Positions 19,413 through 28,452 of a stretch of 64,000 bases of DNA are shown here, piece by piece. The notes beneath the pieces were generated by a model, which worked only from the letters and a program-made list of their open reading frames with translations, did not search any database and was not told where the DNA came from. Origin of the DNA: Pedobacter rhizosphaerae. GTDB lineage: Bacteria > Bacteroidota > Bacteroidia > Sphingobacteriales > Sphingobacteriaceae. The stretch is from positions 47,427-111,426 of the forward strand of contig NZ_FOGG01000019.1 of the NCBI RefSeq assembly GCF_900111155.1, written 5' to 3'. The first letter of the stretch is position 1; every line of letters begins with the position of its first letter. A program made the position numbers and the translations under genes.

Positions 19413-22346
19413 ATGAAATACAAACTACATGCGCTAGCCTTCTTGATGCTGATCTGGCTCAGCTCGGCAGCACAGACTCAATATGTCTGGAAAACTGCCA
19501 ATGCTGGTGGATATACCTACAGGTATGTCACCAATGATCCTACTAAGACTCGTTTTTACACGCTGAAGAACGGATTAACAGTGATTTTGTCACAAAACAA
19601 TAACGAACCGATGATCACATTCAAAATGGCTGTTAGGGCTGGAAGTAATACTGATCCGCAAACCAATACTGGATTGGCACACTATCTGGAGCACCTGCTA
19701 TTCAAAGGCACAGATAAGTTCGGAACACTCGACTATGTCAAAGAAAAGCCGCTTTTGGACAAAATTGAAGCACTCTACGAGACGTACCTTAAGACCACCG
19801 ATCAGGCACGGAGGAAGTCTATTTATCAGGAAATTGATAGAATTTCTGGTGAGGCAGCAAATTATGCCATCGCCAATGAATATGATAAGCTGATGCAGTC
19901 TATTGGCAGTATCGGCACTAATGCACACACCGCTCCTGAAGAGACGGTTTATGAGGAAAATATTCCGTCTAATGCATTGGATAAGTTTCTGGAAGTTCAG
20001 TCTGAGCGCTTCAGAGCTCCGGTTTTCCGTCTTTTTCATACCGAACTTGAAGCAGTTTACGAGGAAAAAAATCGAAGCTTGGATGACGACAGGAGTAAGA
20101 TGTATGAGGGAATGCTTAGTGTACTGTTCCCTACACACAACTACGGACAGCAAACTACCATTGGGACTATCGAACATTTAAAAAATCCTTCACTTGTGGA
20201 GATCAGAAAATACTTTAACAAGTACTATGTGCCTAACAATATGGCCTTGGTAATGTCCGGGGATATTGCTTACGATGAAGTCATCAGAAAAATCGATCAA
20301 CGCTTTTCTTATTTGAAGCCGAAGGAATTTAAGCCTTATTTACCGGCTCCTGAGCAAAATCAGACTTCCGTAAAACGTGTAGATATCTATGGGCCCAGTA
20401 CAGAAAACTTGATGATCGCTTATCGCGGTTACGGACAAAACAGCCATAACAGTCTGATGCTGGACTTGATAAGTAACATCCTATATAATGAGAAGGCCGG
20501 ACTAATGGATATAAACATTAACAAACAGCAACGTATGTTGGGGGCAAATGCAGAATACCAGCAAATGAAGGATTACGGTATTTTTATGTTGTCAGGATCG
20601 CCAAAAAATGGCCAGAGTTTGGAAGAGGCGAAAAACATACTCCTGGAGCAGATTGAAATATTGAAACAGGGAAAGTTTGATGAAGAGTTGATTAAAGCTA
20701 CTGTTGCAAACCAAAAATTGTCTGAATTACAAAGTTTTGATAACAATGGAGTCAGGGCTAGTTTTGCGATGACTGCTTTTATCCAAAACAGAGGAGAAGA
20801 ATGGAATAAAATGCTTTCTTCAACTGATGATATGGCCAAAATCACCAAAAAGCAACTGGTGGATTTTGCAAATAAATTCTTCAAAGACAACTACGTGGTG
20901 GTTATGAAGCATGTTGGGGAAGATAAAAATACACCGAAAGTGGATAAGCCTATGATTACTGCAGTTAATACAAATGCAGGGCTGGCATCTGATTTTGTGA
21001 AGAGAATTGTTGAGGAGCCAGTTAAGCCAATAGCTCCAAAATTTTTGGACTACAGTAAGGATCTAAAATTTGGAAAGAATGGTGCAGTTGATATCATTTA
21101 TGCTAGAAATGTTGATAACAGCATTTTTAGTATGATGTACCGTTTTGAAATGGGCGCTTTGAACGATAAGCGGCTGCCCTATGCTGCCAGGTATCTCTCA
21201 TTTCTCGGAACAGATAAGTATACATCGGAGGAAATTAGCCAGGCTTTTTACAGGCTTGCCTGTAATTATCAGATTAATGTAGGCAACGACATAACCACAA
21301 TTTCAATTACTGGATTGCAGGAAAATTTTGACAAAGCCGCTGCATTACTGGAGGATCTTTTGACCAGTTGTAAACCGAATGAACAGGCTTTGGAAGAATT
21401 GAAAAGCAGTATGTTAAAATCGCGGGAAAATGCTAAGTTGGATAAAGAATTGATTATGAATGGATTGACAAATTATGCACAATATGGCGCAGACAATCCA
21501 TTTAATTACGGTCTAAGTACCGACGAGATCAAGATTCTACAATCTAAAGATCTGCTTGCGATTTTGCATCAGTTGTTTGATTTTAAGCATACAATCACCT
21601 ACTATGGACCAAAATCTATAGATGAATTTTCTTCAGCTATCGCTACAGTCCATCCTGTGAAGAAGGAGCTTAAGTCACCGCCAGCGATCAAGAAATTTAC
21701 GTCTTTGGACACAGATCTTAACAAGGTCTATTTCGCAGATTACGATATGGTTCAGGCTGAAATTCGCTGGGTTAGGAATAGCGGATTATATGATTCCGCA
21801 GATGTGGCAAGGGTATCACTTTTTAATGCCTACTTTGGAGGTGGGATGGGTTCCGTTGTCTTCCAGAGTATTCGTGAGTCAAAGGCGCTGGCGTATTCTA
21901 CTTTTGCGGTGTATTCAACCCCACCTACGCCCGATAAGCAAAATGTGATTGTGGCTTATGTAGGTGCTCAGGCAGATAAAACTAATGATGCTGTAAAAGC
22001 AATGAACGAGCTACTAGATACACTGCCAGAATCCGACCGATCATTTGAACTTTCAAAAGGCAGTCTGCTGACAGGAATGGGGGCTGAGCGGGTGATAAAG
22101 GATAACATCATCTACAAATTTTTGGCAGACCAGAAACTTGGTTTTAAACAGGATTCAAGGATAGTCGAATACGCAAATTTAAAACAGTTGAGCTTTCCAG
22201 ATATCAAGAAATTTCATCAGGAAAAGCTCTCAGGGAAGTCCTACAATTACTGCATTGTGGCATCTGAGAAAAAAATAGCTCTTACAGAATTGGAAAAACT
22301 GGGAAAGCTGAACAAGCTTAGTTTAGAACAGATTTTTGGATATTAA
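19413..22346 (+). CDS. M16-family zinc peptidase (insulinase/pitrilysin-like)
   Basis: An exported 977-residue peptidase (signal peptide ending LSSAAQ) of the tandem-domain M16 type. The zinc site is the inverted motif H90-Y-L-E93-H94 with a downstream ELEAVYEEKNR segment supplying the third ligand. The C-terminal half (from about residue 520) is an M16 domain without the zinc motif, as usual. M16 enzymes cut peptides enclosed in their chamber; with SusCD and three thioredoxin-fold proteins it suggests breakdown of an imported, possibly disulfide-bearing peptide. Confidence 0.94.
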   Translation: MKYKLHALAFLMLIWLSSAAQTQYVWKTANAGGYTYRYVTNDPTKTRFYTLKNGLTVILSQNNNEPMITFKMAVRAGSNTDPQTNTGLAHYLEHLLFKGTDKFGTLDYVKEKPLLDKIEALYETYLKTTDQARRKSIYQEIDRISGEAANYAIANEYDKLMQSIGSIGTNAHTAPEETVYEENIPSNALDKFLEVQSERFRAPVFRLFHTELEAVYEEKNRSLDDDRSKMYEGMLSVLFPTHNYGQQTTIGTIEHLKNPSLVEIRKYFNKYYVPNNMALVMSGDIAYDEVIRKIDQRFSYLKPKEFKPYLPAPEQNQTSVKRVDIYGPSTENLMIAYRGYGQNSHNSLMLDLISNILYNEKAGLMDININKQQRMLGANAEYQQMKDYGIFMLSGSPKNGQSLEEAKNILLEQIEILKQGKFDEELIKATVANQKLSELQSFDNNGVRASFAMTAFIQNRGEEWNKMLSSTDDMAKITKKQLVDFANKFFKDNYVVVMKHVGEDKNTPKVDKPMITAVNTNAGLASDFVKRIVEEPVKPIAPKFLDYSKDLKFGKNGAVDIIYARNVDNSIFSMMYRFEMGALNDKRLPYAARYLSFLGTDKYTSEEISQAFYRLACNYQINVGNDITTISITGLQENFDKAAALLEDLLTSCKPNEQALEELKSSMLKSRENAKLDKELIMNGLTNYAQYGADNPFNYGLSTDEIKILQSKDLLAILHQLFDFKHTITYYGPKSIDEFSSAIATVHPVKKELKSPPAIKKFTSLDTDLNKVYFADYDMVQAEIRWVRNSGLYDSADVARVSLFNAYFGGGMGSVVFQSIRESKALAYSTFAVYSTPPTPDKQNVIVAYVGAQADKTNDAVKAMNELLDTLPESDRSFELSKGSLLTGMGAERVIKDNIIYKFLADQKLGFKQDSRIVEYANLKQLSFPDIKKFHQEKLSGKSYNYCIVASEKKIALTELEKLGKLNKLSLEQIFGY

Positions 22347-22359
22347 TAGACGCTGCCTT

Positions 22360-22386
22360 GGGTGCCTTTTTTCGGGCACCCTTTAA
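22360..22386 (+). terminator. Terminator-like hairpin after the M16 peptidase
   Basis: Stem GGGTGCC / GGCACCC with loop TTTTTTCG and a weak TTTAAA tail. Likely end of the sigma-regulated transport unit. Confidence 0.6.
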
Positions 22387-22392
22387 ACAAAC

Positions 22393-22551
22393 TTAAGTTC
22401 TCACAGTGAAACCTAATTCAGAAAATAGATAGGGTTCGTTAGCATTTCGACATTCAAAATGTAAATGCATCCATTGTTTGTTCACCAAATCTTCAATACA
22501 GTTAATATTGCCCCAGCGATTGACTTTATCTTCAATATTTTTGTTAAACAT
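22393..22551 (-). CDS. Possible 52-residue protein or gene remnant
   Basis: An ATG-initiated minus-strand frame with protein-like composition (WGNINCIEDLVNKQWMHLHF near the middle). No family recognised. It lies in a stretch full of broken genes, so it may be the C-terminal remainder of a larger gene. Confidence 0.25.
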   Translation of the reverse strand: MFNKNIEDKVNRWGNINCIEDLVNKQWMHLHFECRNANEPYLFSELGFTVRT

Positions 22552-22860
22552 TCAGGGATATCGTCGGCGTTACAACGCAGTATCACATGAGCACTTTTTT
22601 GACAGGGCTAACATTTGAACTTTTTTTGAATTTTAAGGTTCATCGATAGGGGAACAGCATAAACTAAACTTTGATTGGTACAATTTACTACCGGGATGAT
22701 CATTTGGCGGAGACACCCTTAATAGGAAATGTCCTTGTAGATAATTCTTTTAGCTGATGAAAATTGCAACTAATTTTTGTGTGATATGCATCATTGTCTA
22801 GAAGAAATTGACTATCATTGCGCTTAAAAAGCTATAAAATTATAATAAAACAACGATTGT

Positions 22861-23150
22861 ATGTCTGTAAAAACCTCTTGATAATGAAACTGAAATACTT
22901 GCTGAAATAGCCGGGGGGGATAAACGTGCTTTTGAAGTTTTGTTCAGAAATTACCATAGGTATGTTTTGGCATTCAGTAGAAAGATAACCCGTTCTGATG
23001 ACTTAGCGAAAGAAATAGTTCAGGACGTTTTTTTGAAAATTTGGTTAAGCAGAGAAAAACTCCGAAATTCCTCAAACTGTTCATTCTTATATGAAGGATG
23101 CACTCAAAAAGCTTAGAGAGCATTTTTTTAAAAAAAAAAAAAAAACTGCG
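22861..23150 (+). pseudogene. Broken FecI-type ECF sigma factor
   Basis: Sigma region 2 is readable in one frame (GDKRAFEVLFRNYHRYVLAF, then DDLAKEIVQDVFLKIWLSR), and the very end of region 4 in another (HSYMKDALKKLREHFFKK). The roughly 80 residues between them, including most of region 4, are missing, with the junction near 23080. A further frameshift separates the start codon at 22861 from region 2 near 22880. It is therefore inactive. It precedes the remnant of an anti-sigma gene, mirroring the intact pair at 9.2-10.9 kb. Confidence 0.88.
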
Positions 23151-23385
23151 CTAGATTATACCATTTTTATTTTCAGTCTTTTCAATACAAAATAAGGTCG
23201 TGCTTTCCTTAGAATGGAAGAATCTGATTTCCTGCCAAATACATTGTTTAAATTTTTCATTTTAATATTAAGCGCCTATAAATAAGTAGGTTGTGTCTTT
23301 TGTTTTTTTGAGTACCCCGTCACTTCTAAATTATGGGTCAATGTTATTAAAAGGTTAACTTACCTTAACAAAAAATAATATAGGT

Positions 23386-23595
23386 ATGAACAACACACGG
23401 CTTCGGGAATTGCTTAAACTCTATTTTGATGATTCTGCTTCAGATTTAGAACAGTCAGAATTTACGAGATTATCTTAACGACCCTTTTTAAGATGTTGAA
23501 TCTAAAAAAATAATCGGTCAGGCTTTTGACGAGCAGAGTGAAGGCGTTGAATTAACCGAATACGAACAACAAAATCTTCTCTCTGTTAGTTTATA
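23386..23595 (+). pseudogene. N-terminal remnant of a FecR anti-sigma factor
   Basis: Opens MNNTRLRELLKLYFDDSASD, a typical FecR start, then a frameshift near 23476 and an in-frame stop near 23490; reading resumes as DVESKKIIGQAFDEQSEG and continues to NLLSVSL. The membrane helix and periplasmic FecR domain are absent. The DNA then switches directly into ROK-kinase sequence, so a deletion has removed the rest of the anti-sigma gene and whatever lay beyond it. Confidence 0.8.
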
Positions 23596-23970
23596 GGAGG
23601 TATCTGTGAAGATTTCCTTTCTTCTAAATGGTTAGTTTCCAAATACAATAAATATTCTGGGAAATTCGTGCCCAAAGTTAAAGAATTGATAGAAGAGGTT
23701 GAAGGAGGAGACCCATTATTTCAGGTTTTTGATGAATTCAGCATAAACCTGGGTATATTTTTTGCTAAATAATTAATTTTCAGACCATTGATTGTATAAT
23801 TTTTGGAGGCAATATTGCTAGGACCTCCGCTCTGTTTTTACCTCAATTAAAATATTATTTAAGTACCAGGTCAGTTACAGTTCCAATATTGATTTAGGAA
23901 AAAGGGCGAGAACGCAGCATTGATTGGTTCCGCATGTACCGCTCAAGCCTCAAAATTAGCACAAAATTAA
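23590..23970 (+). pseudogene. C-terminal remnant of a ROK-family sugar kinase
   Basis: Three pieces in shifting frames match the end of a ROK protein: EDFLSSKWLVSKYNK with PLFQVFDEFSINLGIFFAK, then TIDCIIFGGNIAR with LFLPQLKYYL, then ENAALIGSACTAQASKLAQN and a stop. The order and spacing follow the ROK C-terminal lobe. Frameshifts occur near 23770 and 23905. ROK kinases often close sugar-utilisation loci in Bacteroidota, so this is likely the far end of a locus whose middle was deleted. Confidence 0.78.
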
Positions 23971-24162
23971 TACGAAGTGAAACTCTAGTATGCCGCTACG
24001 AATATCATCATCTTTTGTAGATTCGTCCATCATATCTAAGACGCAGCAGTTATTTCGTAGGGTCGAAATAATAAATGATTTATCGCAAATTTAATTCTGG
24101 TGAGTTGGGGTCAACCGCCTGCAGTTTATCCAACTCATCTATGAACCAGATACAAAGCCAAC

Positions 24163-24648
24163 CTAAACTACCCTGCCAGATGACTTTGCACTATTATCCA
24201 GTAATTTTCCTGTTAGAAATCCAACTATTACTGCTAAGGGAAACGTTAATAATATATTGCTGAGTAATAAGCTTAATATTATACCCAGCATAATTCCTAC
24301 AGGAAGAAAAATAGAAAGATAATAGCCTTTCGATACCAGTTTGAACTTTTTGCGAACTTCGTGTTTATGGATCGCAAGTGCTTTGTAGTAATCCATCACC
24401 CTACTTTTATCAGAACCTCCAGCAGGTATCTTGGAAATAAGCTCGGAGGTACTGCTCTTAAAAAAATCGAGATCAGTTTCGTCTTTAACAGCAGGGGGTA
24501 CCAGTTCCAGGCTTGATTCAATAAAATATAAACCATATGCTCTTTTCTCACCTTCATTTAACTTTATCATCTTTTTTCTAATAAAAGCCAATTGTTCGAG
24601 TGACCAGGTTTTGTAACCTGTTAAAAGGTCTTTTTTCTTTGTCAACAT
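24163..24648 (-). CDS. Hypothetical protein with C-terminal membrane hairpin
   Basis: A 161-residue protein: soluble helical part (about 1-105), then two hydrophobic helices (about 108-130 and 133-150, YLSIFLPVGIMLGIILSLLL and ILLTFPLAVIVGFLTGKLLD). Unlike its surroundings it is intact. No family recognised. It stands alone between the decayed locus and the copper operon, on the opposite strand. Confidence 0.65.
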   Translation of the reverse strand: MLTKKKDLLTGYKTWSLEQLAFIRKKMIKLNEGEKRAYGLYFIESSLELVPPAVKDETDLDFFKSSTSELISKIPAGGSDKSRVMDYYKALAIHKHEVRKKFKLVSKGYYLSIFLPVGIMLGIILSLLLSNILLTFPLAVIVGFLTGKLLDNSAKSSGRVV

Positions 24649-25060
24649 AAGAATTCAAATATAATAATTTATAAAATATAGGCTTATTTTGTTATGTGAG
24701 TAAATCGTAAAATGGTCATTATTCGAACTAAAAGTCAAATAGAAAAGATGACTTTTCTGATTATGCCTTCTAAATAATTTACGAAATAAACTATTTGTTC
24801 GTTTCATTTTTGCGCCTCTGAATACCTATTTAGCAATTGTGGAAGTGGTTTGTGTCCAAATCCATATTCTTGCTCTGATTGGATCCTACTTTTTAAGTTT
24901 TCTATTAAATGATTCAAGTAATGCTTTGGTGGCTTCACACTGATAGATTGTTCATTTTAAATCAATCAAAGATTTAAGAACTGCATCCATGCAGTGAATT
25001 AAAATGTAATTTATCTATAGTTTGATAATAAATATTTATTCGACTTTAATCTTTTATGCC
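24649..25060. other. Gene-free interval before the copper operon
   Basis: No intact gene is seen. A minus-strand stretch around 24880-24940 has some coding flavour (EATKALLESFNRKLKK) but stops quickly and has no recognisable relative. The operon promoter follows at its right edge. Confidence 0.4.
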
Positions 25061-25068
25061 TATATTTG
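25061..25068 (+). promoter_or_regulatory. TATATTTG -7 box of the copper operon
   Basis: Exact TAnnTTTG match ending 7 bases before the first start codon, so the mRNA would have almost no leader. No clear -33 TTG is seen. Confidence 0.55.
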
Positions 25069-25075
25069 GCCTTAA

Positions 25076-25453
25076 ATGTTAAAACGGTATATTTCTATAC
25101 TTTTATTGGTTACGATGATTGGTGCAAACTTCTCACGTTTCTTTATTTATACCAGTTTTGAGCTCAATAAGTCTTTCATCATAAAGGAACTCTGCGAAAA
25201 CAGGAACAGACCTGAGATGAAGTGTGAGGGTAGATGTTTTTTAAAGAAAAGACTCGCGGCAGCAGAAGAGCGTGAACAAAAGCAGGAAAAAGAAGCACGT
25301 AGCAAGGCTGCCGTAGATGTTTTTGTAGTTAACGAGCCTTTTGTTTTCTCTTGTACTTATTCCACACCCAAAAAGAAGCACCCAATGCTATTTGCTTCTG
25401 AACTATCAGAATTTAACACCGAAATTCTCCATCCCCCTACCACCCTAGCTTAA
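25076..25453 (+). CDS. Small membrane-anchored Cys-motif protein (copy 1)
   Basis: A 125-residue protein with an N-terminal hydrophobic helix (about 5-25), then cysteines C40, C50 and C54 in the pattern C-x9-C-E-G-x-C-F-L, a charged coiled region (KKRLAAAEEREQKQEKEARS) and a beta tail. Such small proteins are commonly seen beside metal-handling genes in this phylum; metal binding by the cysteines is an inference. It is the first gene of a long same-strand run, and a second protein with identical cysteine spacing occurs near 32.7 kb. Confidence 0.75.
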   Translation: MLKRYISILLLVTMIGANFSRFFIYTSFELNKSFIIKELCENRNRPEMKCEGRCFLKKRLAAAEEREQKQEKEARSKAAVDVFVVNEPFVFSCTYSTPKKKHPMLFASELSEFNTEILHPPTTLA

Positions 25454-25639
25454 CTTGTCTAATTAAATTTCTTGAGATTGATATCCATCCATCATTCGGT
25501 ATGGGTTGTCTCATTACGCCTCTAAATTCTCTATAAATTTTTAATTTATTTCAGTTAGATCTTTCTACCTGACTGTAAATTTTATGATCAAAACAAATGC
25601 GAAAGCATATTGAAGGGACCTTTGTGTCCAAAAAATACT

Positions 25640-26494
25640 ATGATGAAAAAATTTCTTACAATTATATCGCTAATCACCCTATTATTTGCTTCTTGTTCCA
25701 AAGAAGAAATAGTCCCTGAAACTGAACTTAAACAAGCTGCAGGAACCTTATCGTTAAACTTTGATGCCATCTATGGAAGCCAGGATTTTGCCTTGAACAA
25801 GGCATTTGATTACGAGCTTACAAGCTCTTCTGGAAACGCTAAATTCACTTATGAGTTTACAAAGTTACGTTATTGGGTTTCTAATGTCATACTTGTTACA
25901 AAGGATGGAAATGAATACAAGGTGCCAGATTCTTACTATTTAATCGAAGAAAATACGGCACAACCAATTCAGGGTGGATCATTCAATAAAGTATATCCGG
26001 CTAACAAAAGAGAAAATGTAATCATAAGAGATATTCCTTTTGGAGAATATAAAACTGTTAAATTCTCTATAGGGGTTGATTCAAGGTACAATGATAACTT
26101 GACCCTTAGAGCCGGAGAACTATCCGCATTGACAGCAATGGCAAACGATGACTGGATGTGGTTTACCAGTTATATATTTACTTCTACAGCGGGAAAAATC
26201 ACGTGGGTTAAGTCTGCTCCCGAGGCAGCTGTTTCTAAAAATTTCACCTTCGAAACTGGCTCAAACGCACAGTTTAAACAGAAAACCATTGAGCTAATTA
26301 ATCCAATTTCAATAGGTGGTGATTATACATCAAAAATTGACTTAACGGTAGATGCAAAAAAAATCCTTGACTTAGAGGCTCCATTTACCGATAATATTAT
26401 AGGCGCAACAAAGCCAGCATTGATGACCAGGTTGACAGATAATGTCATTTCAAAGGCCATTAGTTTTAAATCAGCAGAAGGGATAAAAAAGTAA
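25640..26494 (+). CDS. MbnP-like lipoprotein, divergent copy (pair 1)
   Basis: A 284-residue lipoprotein (lipobox LLFASC) of the MbnP/CorA-like beta-sandwich type. Family hallmarks: LSLNFDAIYGSQDFALNKAF, KLRYWVSNVILVTKDGNEY and FGEYKTVKFSIGVDS. It keeps the Trp pair W172-x-W174 (DWMWFTSYIF) but lacks the Tyr-His-x-Gly-Gly segment found in the other two copies, so its metal site must differ. In studied systems a di-heme partner oxidises a Trp of this protein to kynurenine to build a Cu(I) site. The partner gene follows after 24 bases. Start chosen at the lipoprotein signal. Confidence 0.82.
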   Translation: MMKKFLTIISLITLLFASCSKEEIVPETELKQAAGTLSLNFDAIYGSQDFALNKAFDYELTSSSGNAKFTYEFTKLRYWVSNVILVTKDGNEYKVPDSYYLIEENTAQPIQGGSFNKVYPANKRENVIIRDIPFGEYKTVKFSIGVDSRYNDNLTLRAGELSALTAMANDDWMWFTSYIFTSTAGKITWVKSAPEAAVSKNFTFETGSNAQFKQKTIELINPISIGGDYTSKIDLTVDAKKILDLEAPFTDNIIGATKPALMTRLTDNVISKAISFKSAEGIKK

Positions 26495-26518
26495 TATTCA
26501 TATAAATAACTGGCAATT

Positions 26519-27586
26519 TTGAGACGTTTTTCAGCACACAGAATCGTTTCCTTCTTTCTTGCAGGCGTAATTATGTCTTGCAAGAAAGAGCCAGTTATTC
26601 CTGTGTCCAGTGAAGCCGTTCAGTACATCACATTAACCGCTCCTGAGGGGTTTCCAGCGATTAAAATAAATTCCGATAATCCATTAAGTAATCAAGGTGT
26701 AGAATTGGGAAGGTTGCTGTTTTACGATGTTAGACTTTCTGGCAACAATAAGGTTTCCTGCGCCTCATGTCATAGCCAGCGTTTGGCATTTTCAGATGGA
26801 GTTGCATTAACCAATGCCGGTGTATCTGGCCAAAACTTAGAAAGGCATTCTCCAGCACTAATTAATTTGGCTTGGGCTAACGGTTTCTTTTGGGATGGAG
26901 GCTCTAAAAACTTGGAATCTCAGGCTTTTGGGCCAATCACCAATATGCATGAAATGCAGCAGGATTTAAACGAGTTAGAATTTGAATTGAAGCAGGTGCC
27001 CGAATATGTAAAGAGATTTTCCGATATTTTTAAGGACGGTGTCAAAGCAACCAACGTGGCGAAGGCACTGGCTCAATTTCAACTTACCCTGATATCATCA
27101 AACTCAAAGTATGATAAATTTAAGCTTGGTGAAATTTCCTTGAATGCTCAGGAGTTGCGAGGTTTGAACCTAATACATATTAAGTGCAAATCTTGCCATT
27201 CAGGAGAACTTTTTACAGATAATGCCTACCATAACAATGGTATTGATGATGTATATAGCGATGAACATGAAGGAATACATCAAGGCAGATATAGAATAAC
27301 ACATGATCCATCAGATTTGGGGAGTTTTAAGACACCTACGTTAAGAAATGTCATGTTGACTGCTCCATACATGCACGATGGGCGCTTTAAAAATATTGAT
27401 GAGGTATTGGAACACTACAACTCTGGATTAAAAAAATCCTCGACTGTAGATCCCCTTCTTTTTCAAAATAATAAACAGTTGGGCGTACCAATTTCTCCAA
27501 AGGAAAAGTTAGACATCAAGGCTTTTCTTATGGCCTTGACAGATAATGATTTTATTACAAATAAAAAATTTAGCAACGCTAATTAA
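26519..27586 (+). CDS. Di-heme cytochrome c peroxidase, MbnH-like (pair 1)
   Basis: A 355-residue lipoprotein (lipobox VIMSC) with two c-type heme sites, C81-ASC-H85 and C223-KSC-H227, and the family end motif APYMHDGRFKNIDEVLEHYN. It belongs to the CcpA/MauG superfamily; next to an MbnP-like gene it is best read as the Trp-oxidising MbnH/CorB type rather than a detoxifying peroxidase. The only plausible start is a TTG, the codon after a CTG GCA ATT stretch that follows an in-frame stop. Confidence 0.88.
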   Translation: MRRFSAHRIVSFFLAGVIMSCKKEPVIPVSSEAVQYITLTAPEGFPAIKINSDNPLSNQGVELGRLLFYDVRLSGNNKVSCASCHSQRLAFSDGVALTNAGVSGQNLERHSPALINLAWANGFFWDGGSKNLESQAFGPITNMHEMQQDLNELEFELKQVPEYVKRFSDIFKDGVKATNVAKALAQFQLTLISSNSKYDKFKLGEISLNAQELRGLNLIHIKCKSCHSGELFTDNAYHNNGIDDVYSDEHEGIHQGRYRITHDPSDLGSFKTPTLRNVMLTAPYMHDGRFKNIDEVLEHYNSGLKKSSTVDPLLFQNNKQLGVPISPKEKLDIKAFLMALTDNDFITNKKFSNAN

Positions 27587-27591
27587 GAAAC

Positions 27592-28449
27592 ATGAAAACA
27601 ATAAGTATAAATATAAAACACGCTGTGCTTGCCATTTGCACCATTCTATTACTAGGATCATGTTCAAAGACAGATAGTCCAACTCCAGAATTTGAAGAAA
27701 AAAATCTTGCGCCATTTTCTATTGAATTTGATAATATTGTGGGCGACCGGACCTTTTCCATTAATAATACTGGTAATCTTTACACTAATGCAGCCGGCGA
27801 GAAATTCTCCATTTCTATGTTGCAGTACTTTGTCAGCAATATCAAAGTGACAACTGCCGAAGGAAAAACCTATACCGTGCCACAAGAAAAAAGTTACTTT
27901 ATGATTAACGGGGCCGATAAAACTACCCGTTTTACAAAAGTTGAAGTGCCAGAAGGCGACTATACAAAAGTAACCTTTACCCTAGGTGTAGATAGTCTGC
28001 GTAGTACAATGGATTTATCAAAGCGCACTGGAATATTAGATCCAGCTGCTGGTGGAGGACACGATGCCGGTGGTATGTATTGGGGCTGGAATTCCGGTTA
28101 TATATTTTTTAAATATGAAGGCAATTCAAGCGTGATATCTGATGATGTAAATGGTGATCCAACAGGTAAAAAACAATTTAAATATCACATTGGCGGCTTT
28201 GGTGGTTATAGCGCCCCAACCATAAATAATATTAAGACAATAACTATTGATCTGAACAATGCTGGAATAGCCAAAGTCAGAAAGGATAGACAAAGCAATG
28301 TTCATTTATTTGTAGATGTGATGAAGGTTTTTAATGGTAAAAATTCTTTTAGTATTGCATCACATCCTAACGTAATGTTTAGTGATTATAGCGTAAATAT
28401 TGCTGCCAACCTAACCCAATTATTCACGCATGATCATACAGAGAATTAA
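27592..28449 (+). CDS. MbnP-like copper-binding lipoprotein (pair 2)
   Basis: A 285-residue lipoprotein (lipobox LLLGSC). Hallmarks: FSIEFDNIVGDRTFSINNTG, MLQYFVSNIKVTTAEG, VTFTLGVDSLRSTMDLS. The central motif MYWGWNSGYIFFKYEG places W164 and W166, and YHIGGFGGY places H199, a candidate copper ligand. The C-terminus ends in THDHTEN. Periplasmic or surface copper binding is inferred from the MopE/CorA family. The gap to its peroxidase partner is 3 bases. Confidence 0.88.
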   Translation: MKTISINIKHAVLAICTILLLGSCSKTDSPTPEFEEKNLAPFSIEFDNIVGDRTFSINNTGNLYTNAAGEKFSISMLQYFVSNIKVTTAEGKTYTVPQEKSYFMINGADKTTRFTKVEVPEGDYTKVTFTLGVDSLRSTMDLSKRTGILDPAAGGGHDAGGMYWGWNSGYIFFKYEGNSSVISDDVNGDPTGKKQFKYHIGGFGGYSAPTINNIKTITIDLNNAGIAKVRKDRQSNVHLFVDVMKVFNGKNSFSIASHPNVMFSDYSVNIAANLTQLFTHDHTEN

Positions 28450-28452
28450 GCT

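Noticed and set aside
19698..20177. 159-residue minus-strand frame inside the M16 peptidase gene
   Set aside because: Shadow of a clear gene with the intact zinc motif on the other strand; its own composition fits no family.
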